A DNA stretch of 64,000 bases, from contig NC_088800.1 of the NCBI RefSeq assembly GCF_011386835.1, positions 18,562,572 to 18,626,571 of the forward strand. The letters run 5' to 3'. The DNA is from Chrysemys picta bellii (lineage: Eukaryota > Chordata > Testudines > Emydidae). Below are positions 1 through 12,100 of the stretch, one piece after another. The notes under the pieces are model-generated. The model saw only the letters and a program-made list of their open reading frames with translations. It had not been told where the DNA came from and searched no databases. The position numbers and the translations under genes were made by a program. Every line of letters begins with the position of its first letter. The stretch's first letter is position 1.

Positions 1-199
1 CTGCTGGGGTATTCCCACATGCTGCTTTTAAACCTTTGGCTTGTGCTGGCCGAGTGCTTTTCAGCTGCTTTGGGGATGGACTTGTTATTGATACAGGCTG
101 AGGGGACAGCGCTGGAGTCTGACGGGAAATACCTTGCGGCTGCTTGGGGCTGCGAGGCTGCGACCGAGATGTTTTTAGCACAAACTCAGCTGGACACTT
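1..199 (-). CDS. WHAMM: WHAMM exon 9, partial
   Basis: Acceptor TTTCTTTACAG, then an open phase-0 frame KCPAEFVLKTSRSQPRSPK running to the window edge, rich in Pro, Ser, Gln and Lys. Its position and phase after exon 8, its composition and the absence of stops support it. Sequence conservation in this linker is low, so the call is less certain than for the other exons. Confidence 0.8.
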
Positions 200-3100
200 C
201 TGTAAAGAAAATGAGAAGCCAAGAGTTAACATCCCCATCGTATTGGTAAAAACAATATATGCCAAGGAAAAGACTGCATACTGGAGCCAATACCAGACAC
301 ACAAGCCATGCAAGAGGAACACCTTGTTTTTTTGATTTGTCACACTTTGGGATAAAGCAGGGAGGTGATTAAAGAACAAACATTGTTGCAATTGAGATGG
401 GAAGCCTTGGGAGATGGGACCACAGTCAGGGTGCGTCTCCTCTCTTGACTTAATGATGTTGTGTCCCTTTAAACTGTGGTTCTCAACTAGAGGTACACGT
501 ACTTCTAGGGGTACGCAGAGGTCTTCCAGGGAATACTCAACTCATTTAGATATTTGCCTAGTTTTACAACAGGCTACATAAAAAGCACTAGTGAAGTCAG
601 TACAAACTAAAATTTCACCCAGAGAATGACTTGTTTATACTGCTCTATATACTATACACCAGGGGTCGGCAACCTTTGGCACGCGGCTCGCCAGGGTAAG
701 CACCCTGGCAGGCCGGGCTGGTTTGTTTACCTGCCGCGTCCGCAGGTTCAGCCAATCGTGGCTCCCACTGGCCGTGGTTCGCTGTCCCAGGCCAGTGGGG
801 GTGGTGGGAAGCGGCAGTCAGCACATCCCTCGGCCTGCGCCGCTTCCCACCGCTCCCTTTGGCCTGGAGCGGCGAACCGTGGCCAGTGGGAGCCGCGATC
901 GGCCGAACCTGCGGATGCGGCAGGTAAACAAACCAGCCAGGCCCGCCAGGGTGCTTACCCTGGCAAGCTGCATGCCAAAGGTTGCCAACCCCTGCTATAC
1001 ACTGAAATGTAAGTTCAATATTTATATTGCAATTGATTTATTTGATAATTGCATGGGAAAAATGAGAAAGTCAGCCATTTTTCAGTAATAGTGTACTGTG
1101 ACACCTTTGTATTTTTATGTCTGATTGTGTGAGCAAGTAGTTTTTAAGTGAGGTGTATCTTGGGGATACGCAAGACAAATCAGACTCCTGAAAGGGATAC
1201 AGTACTCTGGAAAGGTTGAGAGCCACTGCTTTACAACACTAGTGCTTGTCACAGGTCCTCTGGCCCTCCTCTCTCAACCTGGTGCTAACTTATACAAGTG
1301 GACTAAAATAACCATTTTGATAGCAAAAGTCCTTGCTATGGAAACTAATGTGGGTGTCACAAACAAGAGATTTTGTCTTTCCTGTAAAAATAAGCAGATG
1401 TGCTTACAGTTTTAAAAGGAGTGAGACGTAAATTTAGACACAAGAGCCTGATTTCCAGCCTAGCCTCCCACAGTGGCGGAAAGGAATGTGCTCCACATAT
1501 TCTAATTAAACAATTTGATTTGCAAAATGGGTAGGACTATCTTCTCTTTGCTAGGTTTATGTATCCAGAGGCAAACTAGTGAAAAGGGTAACAATGTGAC
1601 ATGGTTCCATCTGGAGGGTGAGAAGATGAGATTTCAGATTCTTACAAAAAAAGGAAAACTCTACTGATTAGCTTTCTTAAATAAAAACAAAACAAAAAAC
1701 CCAACAAAGTGAGATGTACCTTAATTCACGCTTAACTACAAGAATGTGTGTGTGTGTACATATATATGTATACGTTTTATTCTTCACCTCACTCAGCATG
1801 GATTATGATGGATTAATTCTTAATGATTTCACTCAGAATTCAATGGTCAGAAATGCTAAAGACCATCAACTACTATCCTATAGACATGTTCTTCTCTCAA
1901 ATTGTCCATTTAAACACTGAAAACCAGGGGTTTAGAAGTCCTGAAAATACAACTCAGTCTTAAAACAGTTTACTGTGCTTCTACATACTAGTCATTGAAC
2001 AGAATAGAGGTATAGGTAATAGCAAACATTTATAGCTTCAGACGTGTCCTATGTCAATTGTGGTTACCATCACAAGATACGCAAGACATTTTGGTCCAGA
2101 TTTTCAAACTCACATGCCCACTTTTGTGTGCCCAGTGCATACACACAGATCAGGCATATGTGCGCAGCAGAACATGAAAACCAAATATTGAGATGCATAA
2201 GTGCCACATTTCTTCTTTGCTTAACACCTGAATCAACTTTACTGTCTTCACTAAGGATCAGGTCTCCACTCCGGCTGCCAAATGCCCATTGGCATGTGTG
2301 GGAATGACACACGCGTCCTGAGGGCAGCTTAACCCTCCCCTTACATCAAGCACCTGAAGATAATTATAAGGCTATTCCTTAAGCAAAGATGCAGATAAGT
2401 GATTGTGGAGGTTTTCTTAGGGGGTGGGAGGAGGAAAGGAAAAGCTGTTGCCTTAAATTCTGTTCATAGTAAGCAAAAGCCACTGCAATACTATTCTGAC
2501 CCTTTCTGGGATAAAGTACTAGAGTCCACAGTAGTGTTCCAAAAGTGTCTCAATGATATTTAAAGAATGTTGTAAAGGACTAATGACTAAACAACATTTA
2601 AGTGGAAGGACTCTTTCCCTCCCCTCTCCACTCACATTAATCCTATTACTTAAATGGCATCTTCATAGTCATACATCTCTTTTTAAAATGTTAGTACATT
2701 ATTTACAATACTTGCCTCTTTGAATGTTTTTAGCCTCTCCAGTGTTTTCTGGCGTTCCTGGCTTATCCAAGCTTTTTTCTTCTTCTCTTCCTCTTTCACC
2801 TTGTCTCTTTTCTGCATTTAAAGACAAGCAAGTCAAGGTGCGTGCAGGCAAACGTGCAGCTACACAGTCTCTGCAAGAAATGTTCCTTTTTGGTACTCAC
2901 GAGCTGGATGCTGTGATGCTGATGGAAGCGTTTTGTGTTTTCCTGGGCTTGCTGTAGTCTATAGCGGCGGCTCTCTTCGCACTGATCCTGATGGAATGGC
3001 ATAATGCATGCAAACCTTAGTCAGTTCACTTTAAAAATGCATGTGTGAAATCTGTGCTATTAAAGCAGTTGAAAGGTCCATTACAGAGGGCCGTGCCTTG

Positions 3101-6100
3101 TCCTGCCATGTACGAGTCCCAAGTTCAAGAGACAATGCATCAGGCCCTAACAATGGAAGTCTGTAGGAATCTTTGCACTGACTTCAGTGGACTTTGGATC
3201 AGGGTCTTAGTCTTTCACTACTCTAGGCTGGCAGACTGGGCTTAGAAATGCTACAGAGGAAGCATGTTCAGCCTTTCATGGGAGGGGACAGCTTACATTG
3301 TTTCTCTCCCCTGCAATCCATTCAAAAACAGCACTGACAAGCACTGAAGGAACTGTACCCACTTGGCCTCAGCCAGAAGGATGGTGGAGATACAGGAAAG
3401 AAAGTGGGCACTACAAGTTACATGGAAACTCCCTCTAGTCCCCTCCACTTGATGCCCCTCCTCCCGATATTTCTTTATATATAAAATTACAGATGAATCA
3501 TGCACATATAGCACGGGGAACGTTTAACAGTACAATACTCTTCAACAGGAACAGGTCAGAGAAGACACAGGTTCATTATTTTCTGCCCGAGTCACCATTC
3601 AGTCATTTATTTGTCACTGTCCACATGGAGGATTTTATCCATGCGGTCGGTTAGCATTCACAAATCAGCTGGGGTTTGGCTTCAATGTTAAACAACAGAA
3701 AGAGAGCAATTAAGTGAATGAAAACAGAAGCAAAATACGTTCTCTGCCAAGGAAGTGGTCACAAGAGACAGAATGACTGACTGTTCTCCAGATGTATCTC
3801 CAAGGAGATTCTTCTAGCTCTTCTAGGATAGCTCAGTCTAGAGGGGGGTAGGAAGCCGGACAGATAGGCCAAACTCTGTTTTCTGAATTTAGTTCGGTGT
3901 GGTTACATGGGTGTAAACGAACCAAATGCATCCCAGCAAGGGATGGGCTGCCAGGGCCAATTGTGATCTCATTGTCTTTCCACTGTGCTGCTCTCACTGC
4001 AACTAACACAAATACGAAACAGTGAGTGAACAAAAAACCCACCGAAATGAAAAGGCTGGACAGATTTGCAGCGGCAACGCCCTTCTGAATGATCATCGCC
4101 CTCAAAGGTAAAGAAGGAACCATGGCACTGCATTTGTTGTTTGTACCTGCAGCCTTCTACAGTCTGGGCCAGATTCTCTCCTGCCCTTCAGCTGCTTTCT
4201 GCCATACTGCTAGGGAACAAACAGCCCTAAACCTGGCACAGCCAGCCAAGGGAGGATTCTCCCCCATGTAGGTGTATCCTCTGGTGGCACAGAGCCAGCG
4301 TTACTGCTCTTAGCCCATACTCCTTCCATCTGCTGGCAAGGGATCTGGCCAGGACTTCACTGCACTCTAGTAACCCCAGGCGTCTATCAATCCCTTGGGG
4401 TCAGCGGCGGCCAGTGTAAGTTAGAGCAACGCTAATGTATCATGGGAGACTGTCCCAGAGCTGACCCAGGATCAGTGGAGCATGAAGCTGTCTCAAACCC
4501 CCTCCTCCTGACCAGGACCAGAACCTAGTCACATACTGTCCTGTATACTCCTCCCAAAGTTTCCCTCATTGTTTTCCATCTATTCCTCAGCAAGCAGGAT
4601 TTGTAGCATGAGCTAAAGAAACTGCACAGCTCCAGGAGCACATTTACTTTTTTGTTCCTGAGGTAGGCTCGTCTCGCACAGATAGTCCCACGTTTAGCCT
4701 CCAGCCGCTGAGTCTTCAGCCTCAGCTTAGTGATTTCTGATGAGCAAGCACAATGTTGTCCCACTGTCTGCTCAATGACCTGGAGCTCCTCAGGATTTTC
4801 ACAGGTATCATAGTAAACAACTTCATCCTGTTTCTCTAGAAAGGCAGTCGGCATTTAAAAAAAGAAGAGAGGACTCCAGAGTTCCTTAAATGTTTAAACA
4901 CTTCGAGAGCTAATGACACCTTAAAAGCCATTGAAGCCAGTAGGTAATTTGTTAGACAGAACAATTTTAAACAAAGCGGATTACTCTTACATATATTCAG
5001 CTTCATCCTGCAAACACTTACGCACACACGTTGCTTGACTCCCGTGAGTAAAGTTACTCGGGTTTGCAGGATCAAGCTTATGCTCCCACTCTTGCCATCA
5101 CTTAGTTTCCTATTTTAAATGTCTCCTTTTTTAGGTTTCAGAGTAACAGCCGTGTTAGTCTGTATCCGCAAAAAGAAGTACTCGGCTAGCTTGATTATCA
5201 CTTCAAAAGTTTTTTTTTCCTCTTAATTAATTGGCCTCTCAGAGTTGGTAAGACAACTCCCACCTGTTTATGCTCTCTGTATGTGTGTATATATACATCT
5301 CCTCAATATATGTTCCATTCTATATGCATCCGAAGAAGTGGGCTGTAGTCCACGAAAGCTTATGCTCTAATAAATTTGTTAGTCTCTAAGGTGCCACAAG
5401 TACTCCTGTTCTCCTTTTTTAGGATAACGTGTATAACTTTTCATTCACCGATTGGAGTCTCGTGGCAAACTAACAAGCGTCATGAGACAAATACTAAGCA
5501 GTTTATTCTACTATTAAACAACAATGGACAACATTGTTTCACTAGACACTGTACTTACAAATAATGGAAAATACTTAACATGGATTGGTATGAACATGAG
5601 AAATTTCTAACATTGTGTGTCAAACATATACAGTAGTTTAGAAAAACAACAAGAATGCATCAGTACTTCAGAATCATCAAATTATTATCACTTCTTTTTG
5701 GTTTTAATATTGTGTGTTTTGCAGCTTTACCGTAATTCTGCTGCAGTTCGACACTTTCAATATTAGGACCCAATTGTTAATTGGGTCTCCTTAATTGTGT
5801 CACAGGCACATCACTTTGTACGCACAAATCAGGTAATTGTAGGACCAGAGAGACACATGCACATTCAGTTATTTGTTTTATACGTGCAAAAGAGATGCAC
5901 ACACATATCAGAGAGACAGTTAAGAAGGTAAGTTGCCAATCATAGAATCTCAGGGTTGGAAGGGACCTCAGGAGGTCATCTAGTCCAACCCCTGCTCAAA
6001 GCAGGACCAACCCTCAGACAGATTTTTGCCCCAGATCCCTAAATGGCCCCCTCAAGGATTGAACTCTGAGTTTAGCAGGCCAATGCTCAAACCACTGAGC

Positions 6101-9100
6101 TATCCCTCCCCCCAACTTTTTTTGTGGGTGGCCCTTAATGTATATTTATCAAAAAGCATTACCAAATTTGCTTAGTAAGGCAACAAAACAAAAGTTGCTT
6201 CAGCACCAAGAAAATCCAGTAATGCTCCCTTGGCATCAAGAGCCAAGTAGGTGTGATTTACTTTTTTATAGGATGTGTGCCATTCTGTGTTAGAACGTTT
6301 GGCTTTCTGCTTTTCTTTAAATTATGATTTTCTTTCTTACCTTTTATCTGTCTCCTTAAAGTGTCCAGCTGTGTAATAAGCAGCATTTCTTCATGTTTAA
6401 GTATCTCAAATTGTACATCATACAATTCCAGTTGGGTTTCATAATACTCTATTTCCAGCTTCTCTACTAGAGCTATATTCTCCTCTTGTTCATCAAGGTT
6501 TTCCATCTGCACGTTTCCGAACAAGAAAACAAACAAACAAACAAAAAACCAACAAAGAATCAGGGAGAGAATCCACACAGAGACACACTCCAAGGTTAGC
6601 TTTATACAACTCAGATGGAAACAGCAGGAGTAAAAACAACAGACTGACTACTTAGTCATTTCAACTGAGAACAGATGGTTGTTTCTAAAGGTGGCCAGCA
6701 AAAGGGAGACATGAGACATAGCTCTGGGCCCTTTTTTTGGCACTTATTTATGAATGAATGAAGACCACCTGAAAGAACTGTGTGCAATATATAAATAAAC
6801 GAATAGCTGAAAGCCCGTGCTGTTGCATGGGTAGAATTTGTCAAATTGTGTGTAAAAGAAAGTTGAAAATGGCTGAGAACTTAAAAATTGGACAGTAACA
6901 AACCACAAATCCCAGTGGTGATTAAATCTGGGATAGTCTGAACTAAAAGCGCTCTCAGCCATGCTTGTAGCTGTTTCCATTGCTTCACAGTCATTCAACA
7001 GACATTTTAGGTTTCAGAGGGACACAGTGACAATCCTGGAATCTTATTACATACATCAAAAAATCCCACCCACCTAAAACAAGCTGGGGGAAAAAACTGT
7101 TTATCTCCATTAGTAATTAAAATCGTGTCTTCCCAGGACAACTCCCTATGGCAACTGGAGAGCTAGAGAAATGATGACATCACAAGTTCCTTCTTTAACT
7201 CCAATGCCTACTAAACACAGCTGCTCTGTATGTAGATCTAGGGGACATGACTGGGCATAGTCCCCTGCGAAAATTCTGACCACAATGACACATGCTTAGC
7301 TGCCAGAGTGATGGACACAACACATGCTTTAGACAGACATGATTGGTTTTCTGAAGCAGAAACTGAAAGGGGTTAGATAGAACCTCATTAAATGAATGGT
7401 TAACAGGAACTCCTGGTTAAAGAAAAAAATCTCTTAGGGCCTCCTGCAAAACGTATCAAAGTCAAGGTGAGTCTTTCGATCAGGTCCTTAAAAAACGAAG
7501 CTTTGAATTTTAAAGGTCTGTACATGATCTTCAGTCACAAGGGCCTGTGTCGCATTGCTTGTTTGGATATGCATGTGCAGCATTTGATTTTACAAGACAG
7601 AATCAAGATCAAGGACTGAAACCTAAAGTCTGTGTTATTTCAAAATGAAATAAAACAAAAATGGCCAAACAAGTGCTATGAATTAGTGCTCCACACACTG
7701 ATCAGAGATAATACAATAGTAAATTATTTCCAGTGGTCTGTTGTGGATTTTACTGATGAAAAGCTCTGTCCAATAAAAATACCACCCCGGATGCATGACT
7801 CTGCATCACAAATATTTGTTTAAATTAATAGAATATTGTGCCGTTCATAATTTCCCCCCCTCCCCCCCCCCCATAATAATGCTAACAACAGTTCTCCACT
7901 ATGCAGAAATCCCCCATAATAATGCTAACAACAGTTCTCCACTATGCAGAAATCTATTATAAAGGACCTTTTATAAAACACAAATGCACTGGTCTTAACA
8001 ACTAGAGACAGTGTAGTAGATTACACTTGGAAAATAAAATAAAAATCCGAGAATTGTAGTAGTAGTTAGAGACCATATCATTTTGAATTTTTATATTATT
8101 CAAGGCACAAAATTTCCCATTTCTGATTCAGTGCTATTAATATATCCCGAATTATTGTAAGTTATTCCTCTCTGAAAATACCTCACTTCTCAGTGTTAAC
8201 ATTGAAAAGTGAAAGTTCTTTTAAAAAGGTAAAAACAACACTTTAATTTGTAACTTTTTTCTAAGCACTCCTCTTCCCCTATCCCATGCACACTTGCTGG
8301 GGGAGTAGTAATAAAAACCAGGGAGAAAGTGTACATTTCTCCACAATTTCAAAACAAGAAGTTTTGAAAATATCAAAAGGGGGAGGTGAACCTTTTTTCG
8401 TTTCAAATTTAAAAAAAAAACAAACAAAAAAACTAAAAATTAATCAAAGTAGTCAGGGGAGGGGGAGGTTCCCCCCACAAAATTGTTTGAGGCAACCCTG
8501 GTTGGTTTGGTTTTTATTATTTTTTTAAACAAAGAAATTTTTCATCACAAATTTTTTAGCATTCAGCATAGCACTTCACCACTGGACGGAAATGGGCCTT
8601 TTGACCCTGAACATCTCCCACTGACTACAATGGGCTTTGGATGAGGTCCTTGCATTGGGGTAACAGAAAAGAATTCAAGTCACTCTTTGCTAGGATCTTA
8701 CATTTTTCCGGATGTCAGTTCTCTTGTGATTCAGACACAGTTCTCTCGCTCTCATGTGCTGAAGAGTCTCTTTTGCTAACATATACTTCAGGTTTTCTAG
8801 TCTTGGAGAAGCAGATGCCCAGGTGGCTTGGCCAAATCTCTTCCGATCTTGTTCCATCTGTTTGTGCATTGCTGCCAGATTAAAGGGTTGCAACAAAGCA
8901 TCATAAATGCTGTGGCACTAATAACTTTCTTCAAGTCCTACTGAAAGTGGAGCGCATGAACTCTGCATGGTATTAAATATTTTGAGGGAATTACTTATGT
9001 ATCGACCGTGCTGTTTTGAATTTATAGGACTAGAAAAGCTGAAATCATTGTATTATAAATAAAGGTCTAATGTTTTGGTCACAAGTTCCACCATGCACAT

Positions 9101-12100
9101 GATTAAATACAGCATTAAAAAACCCTCTGATTTAATTAGCAGGATGAAATCCTTAATGGTCTGCACCAAAAAAAATTAGAGTAAATATTTGTCAGATGAG
9201 GTGTTTGTTGAGAAGCTTGTCAGCCGTAAATATCAGGCCCTGTCTACAAACAAACTTGCACTGCTTTAACCAATGGTGAGGTTTAGACCAATTTAGTCAA
9301 ACTGGTGCAAGTTATCATGCAGACACTTTTATTACTTATGCTGGACACTGGCTTGTGCTGGCCCCAGAATTCACAGGTGGGAGGGGCTGCAAAGTGGTTC
9401 AAGGGTGTTCTCTTCCTATCTGCTGTCTTGTACTGAGCACAGCTCAGCCACACTAGGGCATATGTGCTTTAAAGTCAACTCTTCAGTAAGTTCTCCCTCA
9501 TTACCTGCCAGTGCCGTTACAGTTTCTTTGAAGTAGCTCACAGTGATGTCCTGAATGGAGCACACTGCTTCTTCAGCTTGCTCAGTCCAGTCTTCAGCTT
9601 CCTTTTGCAAGGCTTCTATTCTTTTAGGGCCCAGCCTACCAATCTGTAAGGATTTCTACAGAGAGACATGTTATTCTTCAACCAAACGTCAATCACGACA
9701 GTGTTGTAACTCAGCCTGTACAATACAGTGGAAATTATGCCAAGGCAGGCCATAACGGCTGTCATGACCTCTACATCTACTATAGTGAAGTGAGTCATTA
9801 CTCATTAATCGAAGCTACCCTATTTTTGCTCTCATTGTCAAAGAGCCACCTTTGTTCTAGAACACTAGCTTGAGCATTGCTAGTTAGAAAAACGTTGGAT
9901 TAATTTATTTCTTAATGTTAACCTTCATCTTAAAAAAAATTACTTCTGTCTGAAAATGTTTATCTGTGACCAAGAGTAACTCAAATATATTCTGTTCTAT
10001 TTCAGTTACAGCGATAGTCTCTATTTTTTTCTCACATGGTTTTACTTCATGCATTTGACAGCACTTTGCACTCTTATCTGTTTGTGAGGATCTTTCACAC
10101 AGCAACAGGGTACACAGAAAGATTTAAGAGGCAGGAAGGTGCATTTGTAAAATCCACAAAAATTGCCAGGGGAAAAGGGTGAGTGTAGAACCTGAAAATA
10201 CTTTAAAAACAATTGAAATCTAGTCAAATATTCCATTTAAGATTTTAACATAAACAGAACAAAAATTTTTTTTCAGAGTTTGGTCCGTTAACTGCAGTCT
10301 TCACTTAGCTCACCATAAATAAAGCAGCACATTGGAAACTGTAACACCTTGTGCATTGATCTTAGACTTTCAATTTGCAGGCCCAATATGGTGAATTAAT
10401 CATGATGTTGTAGCCTTAACTCAGCACTACTTTGCTTCTGTTAGTTCCACCTAAGACATGATTTTAAACACTTCTTTAACACTGTATTAAAATGAAAAAT
10501 CAAAGCAATGCATGACTGCTTTCCTTCGAAGTATAATACAATTGCAGGGTACATCAGATACAAAAACACAAGATACTGACATTAGTTGGAATTTTCAAAA
10601 GTGAATAAAGAGCACAAGTCCTTTTGAAAGTTAATACAACAGGTGTTCTTTTGTCGCTGAAGTCTCTGTAAACTCAGAATACCAGGAAAAATGCCTCAGA
10701 ACTAAAGGTTTTTCTGCTTAAAAAAAAATAAAAAAAAATAAAATACACCACCAAACCCACAGTGGAGGAAACTAAACAGAGCATTAAGCATTAAGCGGAA
10801 GCCAGTGGATGAGATGCTATTCAAGCCTTTACCACATGGATCTTATACAGGCCATTGACAACAAGTCAGCTTTAACTTTGAATGTTTCAGGTTTTTATCG
10901 TGTTACGCACAAGTTGATGAACTTGGGGAATAAAGCCAGTGAATATAAATCTTGGACATACTTAAGTAGTTCGGAGCCTAAATTGCACAGGGGGCAGATG
11001 GAGTATATCACATGCCAGGGAGTTTGATCTCTCAAAGAAAAACCTACCAGGATTTCCAGTCTGTATAATGTTGCCAATTCTCGCATATCTCTAAACGGCT
11101 GCAGTAAATATTGGTAGAATTGTGTTGCCATGGTAACTAATTCCTGATAAGCTTCATCTTCTTCTTCATAAACCTTCATTAAAGCCACCATTGTGTCAGC
11201 ATTTTTATGCTTCTGTAGAACCTAATGGATAAAAGGTTTGTTAGTTAGCATTAGCCGCAGTACATGCACATTTCTCGGGAGAATGGACAGAAAGAGCACC
11301 ACTGTTATACCTCAGAGCCTGCATTTTGTGTGTGTGTATATTGTCACCCTTGACATGTGTGAGTGGAAAGAACCTGTCACTTATCATTAGTGATAAGTCA
11401 AGTGATAAGTCAAATAGTCAAGATTTCCACTTAGAAGAATGCACTCAAGGCATTCAGCAATTACACCCAGCAGGAAATATCACCAACGACAAACTCGTAA
11501 TGGTACTAATTGCTGAACATTACATTAGAAGAATGACTACACAATGGTGCCTAGGACATTTTACTTTTTATTGTAAAAAAATTCTAAATGTTCACAATGA
11601 TTTTGTCATTGCCTATTATAAATATGGATGGCTTGCACAGTAAGTAGATGAGACACCATGGACACGAAGGACAAAGAAGGTATTCCTTAAATCTCATTCT
11701 TGCATCTTTCCCTCCTCCCCCAAGACTACTAAAAGCCTACTAACGAGAAGTGGATTTTGTATCCGGAGATCTGACTCCAGACACAAATTTTCATTTAAAA
11801 ATAGAAATTCAGACACAGGCTTTTATTCCTGATAACTTCTGGAGCATATTATAGTTATATTCCTAAAGATGCAGTATCAGAATGGCATGTATGAACCTTT
11901 AACTTAATCTTAACTATGCCAATAATATGTATTTTGATTTTTAATTCTTGTGGGGAGGGACTTCCTCTTCCAACATGTAATAAAAATAACAAAAAAAAAT
12001 TAATGGAGATATCCTATCTCCTAGAACTGGAAGGGACCTTGAAAGGTCATTGAGTCCAGCCCCCTGCCTTCACTAGCAGGACCAAGTACTGATTTTGCCT

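Noticed and set aside
626..1088. Open frames of 121-128 codons near the left end
   Set aside because: They fall within the GC-rich hAT MITE at 660-994.
6056..6102. Possible tRNA genes at 6.1 and 12.15 kb because of perfect A and B boxes
   Set aside because: Both are heads of tRNA-derived SINEs continuing into CR1-type tails, without a tRNA 3' half.
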